Source: Candidatus Zhuqueibacterota bacterium (GTDB taxonomy: Bacteria; Zhuqueibacterota; Zhuqueibacteria; Oceanimicrobiales; Oceanimicrobiaceae). Taken from it: a DNA stretch of 64,000 bases. The translations under genes and the position numbers were made by a program. Below are positions 26,752 to 36,773 of this stretch, piece by piece. Positions within the stretch are counted from its first letter, which is position 1, and the number at the start of each line of letters is the position of its first letter. The notes under the pieces were generated by a model. It saw nothing but the letters and a program-made list of their open reading frames with translations. It was not told where the DNA came from and searched no databases. The stretch spans positions 62,001 through 126,000 of the forward strand of contig JAJDAF010000030.1 of NCBI GenBank assembly GCA_029261995.1, written 5' to 3'.

Positions 26752-28740
26752 TTAGTTCAAATCGTCGACGATTTCCTTCTTCTCCTTCTTGGCAGCACCG
26801 CCATTACCGGAATAGCGTTTGTGCTCGATCGGCCCCAACTCCTCACCCTTAAAGATCTTATCGACCTCGGCGCCATCGAGAATCTCACGCTCGAGCAGCG
26901 CCATTGCCAGCGCTTCCAGCTTGTCCACATGTTTTTTCACCAGGTCGATGGCTTTCTTCTCGGCGCTGGTGACAATCATGGTAATCTCCTCGTCGATGAT
27001 CTCAGCGGTCTTGTTGCTGAAGTCAGTATGCTTCGCGATTTCACGGCCCAGGAAGATCTCCTCATCCTTCTTGCCAAAAGTCAGTGGGCCGAGCCGCTCG
27101 CTCATGCCCCACTCGCACACCATTTTTCTCGCCAGACCGGTTGCCCGCTCGATGTCGTTACCGGCGCCGGTCGTGAGTTCATTCATCACCACTTCTTCGG
27201 CGGCACGACCGCCGAGAAGATGCACTAGCATACCTTCGCAGTAGGTCTTCGAGTAGTTGTGCTTTTCATCGATTGGCAAAGTAGTGGTCACACCCAGGGC
27301 CCGTCCACGCGGGATGATCGTAACTTTGTGCACCGGATCCGTTCCGGGGGTCAACTTGGCAACCAGCACGTGGCCAGCCTCGTGATAGGCCGTCAACTTC
27401 TTCTCGTCTTCGGTGATCAGCATGCTCTTGCGCTCCGCACCCATCATCACTTTGTCCTTTGCGTACTCGAAATCATCCATCTCGACGATCTTCTTGTTGA
27501 AACGCGCCGCAAGTAGCGCCGCCTCGTTGACAAGATTGGCAAGGTCGGCTCCTGAAAAGCCTGGAGTCCCTTTGGCAATTACGGAGAGAGTGACATCCTG
27601 GGCGATTGGAATTTTCTTGGTATGCACTTTCAGGATACCCTCTCGTCCCCGAACATCCGGCCGGTCAACGACGATTTGGCGGTCGAAACGACCCGGCCGG
27701 AGCAATGCATGGTCCAGCACGTCCGGACGGTTGGTGGCGGCGATGAGAATCACGCCTTCGTTGGCATCGAAGCCATCCATTTCGACGAGAAGCTGATTCA
27801 GAGTCTGCTCACGTTCGTCGTGGCCACCGCCCAGTCCGGCGCCGCGATGGCGCCCGACCGCATCCACTTCATCGATGAAAATGATGCATGGCGCGTTCTT
27901 CTTGCCCTGTTCGAACAAATCGCGGACACGTGAAGCGCCGACGCCGACAAACATCTCAACAAAATCCGCACCGGACATGCTGAAGAAAGGTACGCCGGCC
28001 TCTCCCGCTACCGCCTTCGCGAGAAGTGTCTTTCCCGTTCCGGGAGGACCCAGCAGCAGAGCGCCTTTGGGTATCTTGCCGCCCAGTTTTTGAAATTTGT
28101 CCGGATCCTTCAGAAAATCAATAATCTCTCGCAATTCTTGCTTGGCCTCGTCCGCGCCGGCAACATCATCAAAAGTAACTTTGGTTTGATTTTCTGTCAA
28201 GAGCTTGGCTTTTGATTTGCCGAAGGAAAAAATGCCCTTTGCACCGCCACCCTGCATTCTGCGCAGGATGAAGATCCAGAAAACGCCGAACAGGATCCAC
28301 GGAAGCAAATTGAAGACATAATTCCACCAATCCTGCGTCATCTCTTTGAAATCGAGGGCAACATTGTATTCCTTTGTCCACTGCAAAGCAACTTCCGCCT
28401 TTGGAGCTTCCGGCAGCGTCACTTTGAACTTAACATAGGAGACCGGCTTGCCAGCGATGACGTTTGAAGACTCCTCCCGCAACTCGCCAAGGAATTCCTT
28501 GTCCTCTATTATCGCTTTCTTGATTTCCTTCTTTTCGAGATGGTCGATGAACATCGAGTAGGAAATTACAATCGCCCCGCGTTCTTCGAAACTGAACTTT
28601 TGGGAGATGAAAATCGAAACGATGATGATGATCAACCAGAATGTCAGCGTCCGGGTTGCTTTTCGCCATTGAAAATTCTCGTCCTTCTTCGGCGAGTTCT
28701 GCTGATTTGGGCGCTTCCTTGTTCTCTTGTCGTTACTCAT
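26752..28740 (-). CDS. ftsH: ATP-dependent zinc metalloprotease FtsH
   Basis: A 662-aa membrane protease. TM1 at residues 33-47, extracytoplasmic FtsH_ext domain, TM2 at about 142-160. AAA+ domain: Walker A GPPGTGKT 231-238, pore FVGVG, Walker B IIFIDE 286-291, second region of homology about 337-356. M41 peptidase with HEAGH at 453-457. The charged C-terminal tail (about 640-662) is typical. It degrades misfolded membrane proteins and regulators. Last gene of a tilS-hpt-ftsH cluster, a gene order conserved across distant bacteria, closed by a terminator. Confidence 0.97.
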   Translation of the reverse strand: MSNDKRTRKRPNQQNSPKKDENFQWRKATRTLTFWLIIIIVSIFISQKFSFEERGAIVISYSMFIDHLEKKEIKKAIIEDKEFLGELREESSNVIAGKPVSYVKFKVTLPEAPKAEVALQWTKEYNVALDFKEMTQDWWNYVFNLLPWILFGVFWIFILRRMQGGGAKGIFSFGKSKAKLLTENQTKVTFDDVAGADEAKQELREIIDFLKDPDKFQKLGGKIPKGALLLGPPGTGKTLLAKAVAGEAGVPFFSMSGADFVEMFVGVGASRVRDLFEQGKKNAPCIIFIDEVDAVGRHRGAGLGGGHDEREQTLNQLLVEMDGFDANEGVILIAATNRPDVLDHALLRPGRFDRQIVVDRPDVRGREGILKVHTKKIPIAQDVTLSVIAKGTPGFSGADLANLVNEAALLAARFNKKIVEMDDFEYAKDKVMMGAERKSMLITEDEKKLTAYHEAGHVLVAKLTPGTDPVHKVTIIPRGRALGVTTTLPIDEKHNYSKTYCEGMLVHLLGGRAAEEVVMNELTTGAGNDIERATGLARKMVCEWGMSERLGPLTFGKKDEEIFLGREIAKHTDFSNKTAEIIDEEITMIVTSAEKKAIDLVKKHVDKLEALAMALLEREILDGAEVDKIFKGEELGPIEHKRYSGNGGAAKKEKKEIVDDLN

Positions 28741-28771
28741 CTACTGTCTGGTTTCCCTGGTTAATGAAAAA

Positions 28772-29332
28772 CTATAAAACTTGCTCATCCATCAAATACA
28801 CGGCTGGCAAGTTTCGAAATCTCTGTGCGTAATCGAGACCGTATCCGACGACAAAGTGATTCGGTATACTAAATCCGATGTAGTCAATCTTGAAATCAGT
28901 CTGCGCAGCGCCTTCCTTTAACAAGAGTGATACAAATCCCAGCGATTTTGGTTTCACTCTCTCCATGCGCTTACGCAGATAATTCACAGACAAGCCCGAA
29001 TCCACAATATCTTCCACCACGAGGACATGGCGATCCTGCAGATGGGCATCGATGTCCTTTTTGAGCTTGACGACGCCGGATGTTTCCATGGCTTCGCCAT
29101 AACTCGATATCTTGATAAAATCGATCTCGCAATCGATGGTAATTGCGCGAAACAAATCTGCGCAAAAAATGAAACTGCCATTCAACACCCCAATCAGGAT
29201 AGGGCACATCCCGGCATAATCTTCAGATATTTTTGCTCCTAATTCCTGGACTTTCTGTTTAATTTCTTGCTCTGACAGTAACACTCTGGCGTTGTCGTTC
29301 TTGATGAATACGTGTGTCTGCTCGCTAGTCAT
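28772..29332 (-). CDS. hpt: Hypoxanthine phosphoribosyltransferase
   Basis: A 186-aa purine-salvage enzyme that makes IMP/GMP from hypoxanthine/guanine and PRPP. PRPP-binding loop VLVVEDIVDSGLS at 103-115, the flexible-loop region KISSYGEAMETSG and the C-terminal base-binding segment DYIGFSIPNHFVVGYGLDYA. Overlaps the tilS stop by 8 nt and precedes ftsH by 31 nt. Confidence 0.96.
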   Translation of the reverse strand: MTSEQTHVFIKNDNARVLLSEQEIKQKVQELGAKISEDYAGMCPILIGVLNGSFIFCADLFRAITIDCEIDFIKISSYGEAMETSGVVKLKKDIDAHLQDRHVLVVEDIVDSGLSVNYLRKRMERVKPKSLGFVSLLLKEGAAQTDFKIDYIGFSIPNHFVVGYGLDYAQRFRNLPAVYLMDEQVL

Positions 29333-30725
29333 CGATAGTGTTTTCCATCTCCAGTTTCAGTACGGCGCGCGTCGCTTCGGTGACTTTGAATCGTTCGTCT
29401 ATTCGGTGGCCGCAAACCCAAACAACATCACCATCAGTTTCGAGTAGAATTGTGCCCTGCTTTTGCCTGATCGGAATCTTGCGATCGGAAAGCAAATCCG
29501 CGACCTTCTTCTGGCCACCAAGACCAAGCGGAAAAAACCGGGCTCCCGCGTAAAGCGTCCGAAAACAAATTCTACTCCCTACTTTTTCGAAATCGAGTAG
29601 TTCCGAATTGCGGCTGTGTGTGAAGGCAAATTCGTCGTCTTTGCGGTGAATCGTCCACCGAAAATCACGACCATGGTAGCGCACGGATGCTAGTCGCAGC
29701 AGGTCTACTTCCTTTTTTTGAGGCACGTCCTTTTCCAAATTCCCAAGGACAATGCCATCGTGGTCGATAAGCAGGGCAACCGGCCCGAAAACTTCAACCT
29801 TCCTGCCAACCTCCCCCTTCTGGATGATGTCCAGCATCTTGCGGATTTTAGGGAAATTCAGTGAGGTGCGTTGTATGCCTAAATTCTTACAACAATGAAA
29901 CAACAGGTACGTCTGAATTAAATTATTATAACCCAAAAAACGTTTAATTTCAAGGATTATTTCATTTTTTTTTTGTAATGAAACCAAGGACTTAAATGCC
30001 TCTTTGACTTCAACATCAAGTTGTGATTCCATCTGCTGAAAGATTGCCGCGCTTCGATTAAGCGTACCCATAATTCCAGGGTTGAAGTGCTCTTGAATCA
30101 GCGGAATGAGCTGGTGGCGGATGCGATTTCTCCGGATAGACAGGTCGCGATTGCTGGCGTCCTCCCGATGCTCAAGCCTGCTCTCAGAGGCGTAGGACAC
30201 GAGTTCTGCACGTGTGAAGGGCAGCAGCGGACGAATGAATGGCCCGCGCCGGGATAAAATCCCGCTCAGGCCGGCCGCGCCTGAGCCTCGCAGAAAATGG
30301 TCGAGAACCGTCTCTGCCTGATCGTTGGCGTTGTGAGCAGTTGCCAGGCATGAAAATCCTGAGTCCGTCAGTGCCGCCTGGAAGTAGTCATATCTCAAAT
30401 TGCGGGCAGCTTCTTCCAGAGAGAGCTTCATCGAACGGCTATGTGCCACGGCATCGACACGCGTACAGAAAAAAGGCAGATGGTGGTGCTCGGCTAGCTT
30501 TTTCACGAACAATTGGTCGGCGTCGGCTTCATCTCCTCGAATGCCGTGGTTGACATGAACCACGCCCAGCGTCAAGCCCAGGTCGTCACGCAGATGCATG
30601 AACAAACTCAGGAGCACCACCGAATCCAGACCACCGGAAACGGCAAGCAGCAGGCGTCCATCTGCGGGCAAAAGCTTCTGATTCCGGATGAATTGACCTA
30701 GCCGGTCAATGATGGATTGCGTCAT
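29325..30725 (-). CDS. tilS: tRNA(Ile)-lysidine synthase
   Basis: A 466-aa protein. N-terminal PP-loop ATPase with SGGLDS at 30-35, HVNHGIRGDEADAD and RPLLPFTRAEL, followed by the TilS substrate-binding middle domain and C-terminal domain (FFPLGLGGQKKVADLLSDRK, GTILLETDGDVVWVCGHRID). It converts C34 of the minor tRNA-Ile to lysidine so that AUA is read as Ile. An unusually AT-rich stretch (about 29930-29990) inside the gene encodes a Lys/Ile/Asn-rich linker. It follows the M20 peptidase gene by 35 nt. Confidence 0.95.
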   Translation of the reverse strand: MTQSIIDRLGQFIRNQKLLPADGRLLLAVSGGLDSVVLLSLFMHLRDDLGLTLGVVHVNHGIRGDEADADQLFVKKLAEHHHLPFFCTRVDAVAHSRSMKLSLEEAARNLRYDYFQAALTDSGFSCLATAHNANDQAETVLDHFLRGSGAAGLSGILSRRGPFIRPLLPFTRAELVSYASESRLEHREDASNRDLSIRRNRIRHQLIPLIQEHFNPGIMGTLNRSAAIFQQMESQLDVEVKEAFKSLVSLQKKNEIILEIKRFLGYNNLIQTYLLFHCCKNLGIQRTSLNFPKIRKMLDIIQKGEVGRKVEVFGPVALLIDHDGIVLGNLEKDVPQKKEVDLLRLASVRYHGRDFRWTIHRKDDEFAFTHSRNSELLDFEKVGSRICFRTLYAGARFFPLGLGGQKKVADLLSDRKIPIRQKQGTILLETDGDVVWVCGHRIDERFKVTEATRAVLKLEMENTIDD

Positions 30726-30760
30726 GTCTTATTCTCAGCGGTACGCCGAGCTGGCTGCGG

Positions 30761-31975
30761 TCATTCCAGCCCGCCAGCGGGAACAGCGAGGTAGCGGATT
30801 ATGAGCATCGCCATCAGGGCGACACCCACAGAAAGGGCCGACTCATCGATATCGAATTTATTGGTATGCAAATAGGAAATCTCGCTGCCTGGCTTTCTGG
30901 CGCCAAGACGAATCAGGGCGCCCGGGGCCTTGCTCAAATACCAGGAAAAATCTTCTCCGCCCATGCTCACATGCTCAATATTTTTCAGGCAATCTGAAGT
31001 CAGCATTTCTGTCGCCACTTCGCGAATCATGTTGACCATACCCGCATCGTTAACCACTGAAGGCACTGGATCCGGGAATTCGAGCTCATAGCCGCCGCCC
31101 ACAGCACGTGTGATGGCACGGACATTCTCTTCTATCGCGGTGAGAATTTCGTCGTGTGATTTTGAATCAACAGTGCGGACGGTACCGGCAATCTCGACAA
31201 CATCCGGGATGACGTTGGCCTTCCTGCCGCCGGCCAACTTTCCTATAGTCAGAACCGCAGGCATGAAAGGCTGGCTGCGATTACCCACGATATCATACAG
31301 CATTTTAAGAACCCGCGTGCTCAGGTGAATCGTATCGACGGCATGGTGTGGCCTGGCAGCATGTCCACTTTTTCCGAAAATCGTAAGCCTGAATTCGCTG
31401 CAATGCGCCGTAAGCACGCCGCTGCGCAGGCCAATCGCACCCGCTTCAAGCTCGGGATCGACGTGGTAGGCCAAGATGCCATCGACTCCATCCATGACGC
31501 CGGCATTCACCAGTTCAAGGGCGCCACTCGGGATCGCCTCCTCGCAAGGCTGAAAGATAAATCGGACATTGCCGGGCAGATCCAGGTTCATTTCTGTCAA
31601 AACACGGGCCACGCCGTAAGCCATCGCCATGTGGCAATCGTGGCCGCAGGCATGGATAACGCCGGGCACTCTCGACGCGTAGGGCACATCCTTGTCGTCA
31701 TCCATGGGCAGGGCATCCATATCGGCTCGAATCGCCAGCGTCCGGCTGCTGGATGCGCCTGAAAGCTCAGCGGTGATGCCGGTGCCGCAGATACCCTTTG
31801 TAACCTCCAGGCCAAGGCCACCGAGTTTGTGGTCAAGCATTTCCGCGGTCTTGAACTCCTTCCAGCTCAATTCAGGATACTGGTGGAAGTGACGACGAAG
31901 CTCTATCACATCATTTGCGCCTTCAGCGGCACAACTTCTTATTCTGTTGAAAAGATCAGCGTTGTCGTAATTCAT
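30761..31975 (-). CDS. M20-family metal-dependent amidohydrolase/carboxypeptidase
   Basis: A 404-aa enzyme of the M20D (IAA-amino-acid hydrolase/hippurate hydrolase-like) group. Motifs: LRRHFHQYPELSWKEFKTA, IRADMDALPM, HACGHDCHMAMAYG (metal Cys/His), PCEEAIPSGA and HTNKFDIDE. It probably hydrolyses N-acyl amino acids or peptides; the substrate is unknown. ATG 31975 was preferred over ATG 32005, because the minus-strand promoter at 32018-32046 would leave only about 6 nt of leader for the latter and the family starts here. Confidence 0.9.
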   Translation of the reverse strand: MNYDNADLFNRIRSCAAEGANDVIELRRHFHQYPELSWKEFKTAEMLDHKLGGLGLEVTKGICGTGITAELSGASSSRTLAIRADMDALPMDDDKDVPYASRVPGVIHACGHDCHMAMAYGVARVLTEMNLDLPGNVRFIFQPCEEAIPSGALELVNAGVMDGVDGILAYHVDPELEAGAIGLRSGVLTAHCSEFRLTIFGKSGHAARPHHAVDTIHLSTRVLKMLYDIVGNRSQPFMPAVLTIGKLAGGRKANVIPDVVEIAGTVRTVDSKSHDEILTAIEENVRAITRAVGGGYELEFPDPVPSVVNDAGMVNMIREVATEMLTSDCLKNIEHVSMGGEDFSWYLSKAPGALIRLGARKPGSEISYLHTNKFDIDESALSVGVALMAMLIIRYLAVPAGGLE

Positions 31976-32017
31976 CGGTCCATGGCCCTTCTGCCAAAGA
32001 TGCAAACAAGAATAATG

Positions 32018-32046
32018 AAGTTAGAAAAAATCCGCCACTAAATCAA
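32018..32046 (-). promoter_or_regulatory. Promoter for the M20 peptidase-tilS-hpt-ftsH unit
   Basis: On the minus strand, TTGATT (32041-32046), 17-nt spacer and TAACTT (32018-32023). Expected start near 32011. It helps place the peptidase start at 31975. It lies back-to-back with a plus-strand promoter at 32077-32105. Confidence 0.45.
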
Positions 32047-32076
32047 GTACTCGGAGTGCAACTTTGGATATTTTGC

Positions 32077-32105
32077 TTGCCATTGCTGCGCCCCCGGAGT
32101 ATATT
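32077..32105 (+). promoter_or_regulatory. Promoter for the M1 aminopeptidase gene
   Basis: TTGCCA (32077-32082, five of six consensus), 17-nt spacer, TATATT (32100-32105, five of six). This predicts an mRNA leader of about 135 nt before the ATG at 32248. I see no clear riboswitch or hairpin in that leader. Confidence 0.6.
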
Positions 32106-32247
32106 ATCTGCCGTTCGGCGGGCGGCGGAAATCGGCACAGCGAAGACGGGAATGCGACGACATCGCCCGGCCAGAATCGTCAGGTACAAAAGCATGCTAC
32201 GGCCTGAGTCTTCAAATACAAAAACACCAACCCGGAGATAATTTACC

Positions 32248-34119
32248 ATGAACCAGAAACTATTTGAGCTTGCTGCAAGCTTCATAGCTTGTTTTCTGCT
32301 ATTCCAGAGTTGTGAAAAAAAACTGCCCGCTTACGGTGAGGATTCACACTCATTCTCGCGCCCCAACGAAGTTGCTGTCAAACATATCGACCTCGACCTG
32401 TCCGTAGACTTCCAGGCACGGCAACTGTCGGGCACAGCCCGGCTCACGCTTGAACACAACAGTCGGGCCCAGGAGTTGTGGCTCGATACTCGTGACCTGG
32501 AGATCATTTCCGTGACGCTGGATGATGATAGCTCAAAGGTTGATTTCGCGCTCGGTGAGTCGGTGGATTTCCTCGGGCAATCTCTGTCGGTCAAGATCAA
32601 ACCAACGACCAAAGCCGTCAATATCAGCTATAAAACGAGTCCCGGCGCAGCCGCATTGCAGTGGTTGGCGCCGTCGCAAACAGCAGGGGGCAATTCACCT
32701 TTTCTGTTCACACAATCGCAAGCGATTCTGGCTCGCACCTGGATCCCATGCCAGGACAGTCCCGGCGTGCGGATTACCTACAGTGCGACAATTCGAACTT
32801 CACCGGACCTTATGGCGGTGATGAGCGCCGAGAATGGCACGGAACGGAACGAAGACGGCGTCTATCATTTCAACATGCCTCAAGCGGTGCCTTCCTACTT
32901 GCTGGCGCTGGCGGTCGGCGATCTGGAGTTTCGCGCGATGGGTGAGCGCAGCGGAGTTTACGCGGAGCCTTCCGTGGTCGAAAAAGCGGCTGCCGAGTTC
33001 GAGGACACTGAAAAAATGATGGCTGCCGCCGAAAAACTCTACGGGCCTTACCGCTGGGGCCGTTACGACATCATCGTGCTGCCGCCCAGCTTTCCGTTTG
33101 GCGGGATGGAGAATCCCCGGCTGACGTTTGCAACCCCAACGGTGCTCGCCGGCGACAAATCCCTGGTTGCGCTGATTGCACACGAGCTGGCACACTCATG
33201 GTCCGGCAACCTGGTCACCAATGCCAACTGGGATGATTTCTGGCTGAATGAAGGCTTCACTACCTATTTCGAGCACCGAATCATGGAGGAACTCTACGGC
33301 AAGGAACACGCCGACATGCTGGCGTCGCTGAGCTATCGCGATTACGAAGAAGAACTCGACCGGCTCGGGGCGGAGAGCCTGGACAGCCACCTACATCTTG
33401 ATCTGAAAGGTCGTGACCCGGACGATGGCATGACTTCGATTGCCTACGACAAAGGCCACTTCTTCCTGCGCACGCTCGAAAACGCGGTCGGCCGCGAAGC
33501 CTGGGACGAATTCCTGAGCAATTATTTCGATGAATTCGCCTTCAAAAGCATGACGACTGAGGCATTCGTGGCCCACCTGAAATCGCATCTTCTGAAAGGG
33601 AATCGTACCCTCGAGCAAGAGCTGCAAATTGACGCCTGGATTTATGGCCCTGGCATCCCGCAAAATATCGCCCGTGTGCAATCGGCGGCATTCGCCACGG
33701 TGGAAGGAGAACTGCAAAAGTGGCAGGCGGGAACTGCCGCCAGAACTCTCACGACAGACGGATGGACAACCCAGCACTGGCTGCACTTCCTGCACAGCTT
33801 GCCAGAAACGGAAACTCTAAGCCTGTCCCAGATGAAGGAACTCGACTCCGCATTCGGATTCTCCAGCACGGGCAACTCGGAAATTCTGCATGCCTGGCTG
33901 CTGCACGCGATCAACAACCAGTATGCTCCGGCCTACCCGGCGCTCGAGCACTTCCTGACTTCCATGGGTCGCAGAAAATTCTTGCGACCGCTTTATACGA
34001 AGATGGCGGAGAACCCCGCGATGCTGCAAATGGCAAAACTCATCTACCAGAAAGCCAGGCCAACCTACCATTCCGTCTCAACCGGAACTATCGACGAAGT
34101 CCTGAACTGGCAGGAATGA
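32248..34119 (+). CDS. M1-family zinc aminopeptidase lipoprotein (LTA4-hydrolase-like)
   Basis: A 623-aa protein with a lipoprotein signal (LLFQSC lipobox, Cys near residue 22). The M1 catalytic core has exopeptidase motif GGMEN (285-289), zinc motif HELAH (312-316) and the third ligand E335 in NEGFTTYFE (HExxH-X18-E). The C-terminal helical domain (from about 460) matches the leukotriene-A4-hydrolase type, with short length and the LYTKMAEN/AKLIYQKARPTYHS ending. It probably trims peptides at the envelope. Single-gene unit with its own promoter. Confidence 0.93.
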   Translation: MNQKLFELAASFIACFLLFQSCEKKLPAYGEDSHSFSRPNEVAVKHIDLDLSVDFQARQLSGTARLTLEHNSRAQELWLDTRDLEIISVTLDDDSSKVDFALGESVDFLGQSLSVKIKPTTKAVNISYKTSPGAAALQWLAPSQTAGGNSPFLFTQSQAILARTWIPCQDSPGVRITYSATIRTSPDLMAVMSAENGTERNEDGVYHFNMPQAVPSYLLALAVGDLEFRAMGERSGVYAEPSVVEKAAAEFEDTEKMMAAAEKLYGPYRWGRYDIIVLPPSFPFGGMENPRLTFATPTVLAGDKSLVALIAHELAHSWSGNLVTNANWDDFWLNEGFTTYFEHRIMEELYGKEHADMLASLSYRDYEEELDRLGAESLDSHLHLDLKGRDPDDGMTSIAYDKGHFFLRTLENAVGREAWDEFLSNYFDEFAFKSMTTEAFVAHLKSHLLKGNRTLEQELQIDAWIYGPGIPQNIARVQSAAFATVEGELQKWQAGTAARTLTTDGWTTQHWLHFLHSLPETETLSLSQMKELDSAFGFSSTGNSEILHAWLLHAINNQYAPAYPALEHFLTSMGRRKFLRPLYTKMAENPAMLQMAKLIYQKARPTYHSVSTGTIDEVLNWQE

Positions 34120-34145
34120 CTTGCCGCACCCAATAAAGACGCACC

Positions 34146-34198
34146 TGCCGAGACATGCTGACCGCTATCACTGAATGGTGCGGATGCATGTCTCGGCA
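34146..34198. terminator. Inverted repeat between converging M1 and his operons
   Basis: 13-bp perfect arms, TGCCGAGACATGC (34146-34158) and GCATGTCTCGGCA (34186-34198), with a 27-nt loop. A mismatch and three more pairs (CAC/GTG) extend the stem. There is no long T-tract, so it could be a terminator, an mRNA 3'-end stabiliser or a palindromic repeat. Confidence 0.5.
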
Positions 34199-34276
34199 AG
34201 TGCGGAAGTCAGGTCTTCGGCAAAGCTCACTCTGACTGGCATTTTGAGCCATGTGCTTCCAGATTCATTGCCGCTA

Positions 34277-34609
34277 TCACGAAACACCATCCAGCGGCAA
34301 CGCCCGATAAAAGCAGGAATAATTTCCCGTGTGACAAGCACTGCCCTGCTGCTCCACCTCCAGCAATAGCGTGTCTGCGTCGCAATCATACTTGATGGAT
34401 GTGATATGCTGGAAATGGCCGCTGGTCTCTCCCTTGAGCCAGAGCTTCTGGCGCGACCGCGAGAAATAGCAGGCTTTTTTCTTCTCAAGAGTAATTTCGA
34501 GACTCTCCCGATTCATGTAGGCCAGCATGAGCACTTCCCGAGTCTCCGCGTCCTGCGCGATGGCAGGAATTAATCCCCGGTCGTCGAATTTCAATTCATC
34601 CAGATTCAA
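34277..34609 (-). CDS. hisI: Phosphoribosyl-AMP cyclohydrolase (monofunctional)
   Basis: A 110-aa HisI domain: [33 protein letters not shown] and the metal/catalytic segment [23 protein letters not shown] with Asp and Cys ligands. It opens the purine ring of PR-AMP, the third step of histidine synthesis. It lacks the HisE pyrophosphohydrolase domain often fused behind HisI. The start is TTG, 5 nt after GGAGG and 2 nt after the hisF stop. Last gene of the operon. Confidence 0.95.
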   Translation of the reverse strand: MNLDELKFDDRGLIPAIAQDAETREVLMLAYMNRESLEITLEKKKACYFSRSRQKLWLKGETSGHFQHITSIKYDCDADTLLLEVEQQGSACHTGNYSCFYRALPLDGVS

Positions 34610-34611
34610 AT

Positions 34612-35370
34612 CTACCTCCGTACGTGAATGTCGTGGTCCGTCAAATAGTCTTTGACCTGAGCGACGCTGAACTTGCCGAAGTGGAAAACCGAGGCTGCTA
34701 GCGCTGCGTCGGCTTGTCCGAGGGAAAAAGCGTCGCGGAAGTGGGACATTTCACCTACGCCTCCCGACGCGATCACGGGAATACCAACCGAGCTTGAAAC
34801 GCGCCGGGTCAGCTCAAGATCGTAGCCTGCGGTGCTGCCGTCGCGGTCCATGCTGGTCAGCATGATTTCACCTGCGCCCAGGCGCTCGACACGCTGAGCC
34901 CAGGCAATTGCGTCCAGGCCGGTGGGGCGGCTGCCGCCGTGGGTAAAAATCTCCCAGCGTTGCGCCGCAACCTGCTTTGCATCCACGGCAACCACGATGC
35001 ATTGCGAGCCAAACGCACTGGCGCCATCAGAAATGAGCTGCGGATTGCGAACGGCCGCAGTGTTCAGAGTCACCTTATCCGCCCCCCGCTTTAGAATCTC
35101 GCGAATCTCCTGCACCGAGGTCAAGCCGCCGCCGATGGTGAACGGGATGAACACTTGTTCAGCGACGCGTTCTACCAACTGATAGACGATTGGCCGCTTC
35201 TCTTTCGAGGCCGTGATGTCGAGGAACACAAGCTCATCCGCACGCTCGGCGACGTAGTGACGCGCCAGTGCAACCGGATCACCTGCGTCGCGCAGGTCTT
35301 CGAACTGCACCCCTTTGACCACGCGGCCATCTTTCACATCCAGGCAGGGAATGATGCGTTTAGCCAGCAC
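34612..35370 (-). CDS. hisF: Imidazole glycerol phosphate synthase cyclase subunit
   Basis: A 252-aa TIM barrel, the usual HisF length. Catalytic D11 ([15 protein letters not shown]) and the second Asp in [14 protein letters not shown]; phosphate loops IGGG and ASGG. Works with HisH to form IGP and AICAR. The start is GTG at 35370, 11 nt inside hisA, with GGAGGA 9 nt upstream. A longer in-frame extension to 35616 reads antisense-like sequence of hisA and is rejected. Confidence 0.96.
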   Translation of the reverse strand: MLAKRIIPCLDVKDGRVVKGVQFEDLRDAGDPVALARHYVAERADELVFLDITASKEKRPIVYQLVERVAEQVFIPFTIGGGLTSVQEIREILKRGADKVTLNTAAVRNPQLISDGASAFGSQCIVVAVDAKQVAAQRWEIFTHGGSRPTGLDAIAWAQRVERLGAGEIMLTSMDRDGSTAGYDLELTRRVSSSVGIPVIASGGVGEMSHFRDAFSLGQADAALAASVFHFGKFSVAQVKDYLTDHDIHVRR

Positions 35371-36082
35371 GAAACACGTCCTCCGGCTTGATCCTTCCTT
35401 CGTAAAAAGCCTTGCCGACCACCACACTTTCGACGCCAAACTCCTCAATCTCCGCCAGCCGCTCCAGGTCCTGCAATGACGAAACACCACCAGAGGCGAT
35501 GACCCGCATACCGGTCTCCTGCGCAAGCCTTTTGGTAGCTGCCAAATTGGGCCCGCTAAACATGCCATCGCGGGCAATATCGGTGTAGAGTACGTGGTCC
35601 AGACCATGGTCTGCAAAGAGCATGGCCAGTTCTGCGGCGCTCAATTGCGTCGCTGTTTGCCAGCCGTCGATCGCCACCAGACCGTCACGAGCGTCGACTG
35701 CCAGCACAATCCGGTTTGCGCTAAATCTGCGCAGCGCTTCTTGCAACATTGCGGGTTCCGTCACCGCAAGCGAGCCGACGATCACGCGGTCAATCCCCAG
35801 CTCCAGCCAACGCTCGATGGCTAGTATAGAACGAATGCCACCGCCAAGCTGAACCGGAATCGCGCATCCTGAGACGATTTCATTGATGACTTCTGATTGT
35901 GCGCTGGCGCCGGTCTGAGCACCGTCGAGGTCGATCAGATGCAGACGTCCGGCGCCGTGACTTTCAAACATCCTGGCGGTTTCGAGTGGCGAAATCGAAT
36001 ACACGGTGACGTCGTCAAATTCTCCTTGTTTCAGCCGGACGCATTGACCGTTCTTCAAATCCATTGCGGGAATGATCTCCAT
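35360..36082 (-). CDS. hisA: ProFAR isomerase
   Basis: A 240-aa TIM barrel with catalytic D8 ([18 protein letters not shown]), [28 protein letters not shown] and ASGGVSS. Isomerises ProFAR to PRFAR in histidine synthesis. It starts 1 nt after the hisH stop and overlaps hisF by 11 nt. Confidence 0.96.
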   Translation of the reverse strand: MEIIPAMDLKNGQCVRLKQGEFDDVTVYSISPLETARMFESHGAGRLHLIDLDGAQTGASAQSEVINEIVSGCAIPVQLGGGIRSILAIERWLELGIDRVIVGSLAVTEPAMLQEALRRFSANRIVLAVDARDGLVAIDGWQTATQLSAAELAMLFADHGLDHVLYTDIARDGMFSGPNLAATKRLAQETGMRVIASGGVSSLQDLERLAEIEEFGVESVVVGKAFYEGRIKPEDVFRAG

Positions 36083-36083
36083 T

Positions 36084-36683
36084 TCACATCTCTCCGAAAT
36101 TCATCAAAATTTGCAATCCTACCTCCTGGCTTTTCTCAGGATGAAACTGCACGCCAAAGATGTTCTCACGCTCAATAGCCGCGCAGAATTCACCGACGTA
36201 GTCGAAACGCGCGGCCACATGTCCGCCATCCACCGGATGGCACACGTAGGAATGCACAAAGTACGCAAACCCCGACTGCGGCAGTCCCTTGAGTAACCGA
36301 GATGAGGAGCTGACCTCAATTTCATTCCAGCCCATGTGCGGAATTTTCTCGGCGCAATCGAGTTTCGTCACGGCTCCGTGAATCAGGTCGAGCCCTTCAA
36401 CCCTGCCATGCTCGTCGCTGGTAGTCAACAGCAATTGCATGCCCAGGCAAATACCAAGCACAGGCACACCGGCCCGCACGCTACTTTGCAACGGCTCGAC
36501 AAACCCCTGTTGCTCCAGGTTTCCCATGGCGTGGGCGAAGGCACCCACTCCGGGCAGAAGAATCTTCTCCGCGCTCGCCAAGTCGCCCGGCTTGTCGGAA
36601 ACTCGAGTTGCCATGCCAATGAACTCGAATGCGTTCTGCAGGCTGCGCAAATTTCCAGCACCGTAATCCACGATATGAATCAT
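36084..36683 (-). CDS. hisH: Imidazole glycerol phosphate synthase glutaminase subunit
   Basis: A 199-aa class I glutamine amidotransferase. Nucleophile C79 (GICLGMQLL) and the His/Glu pair H181/E183 (VQFHPEKSQ) complete the triad; oxyanion region PGVGAF. Supplies ammonia to HisF. AGGAGT lies 7 nt before the ATG, after a 90-nt gap from hisB that holds no gene I can see. Confidence 0.96.
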   Translation of the reverse strand: MIHIVDYGAGNLRSLQNAFEFIGMATRVSDKPGDLASAEKILLPGVGAFAHAMGNLEQQGFVEPLQSSVRAGVPVLGICLGMQLLLTTSDEHGRVEGLDLIHGAVTKLDCAEKIPHMGWNEIEVSSSSRLLKGLPQSGFAYFVHSYVCHPVDGGHVAARFDYVGEFCAAIERENIFGVQFHPEKSQEVGLQILMNFGEM

Positions 36684-36773
36684 TGCAGCGACTCCTGTTG
36701 CTTTCGAAAAGTTACTGGCCGGCGGCCAAAGATACAGACGCGTTGAAAATGCCAGACGCTCTTTGCCATCTCA

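Noticed and set aside
35371-35616. N-terminal extension of hisF
   Set aside because: It lies inside hisA in another frame, and HisF proteins begin with the [11 protein letters not shown] segment right at 35370.
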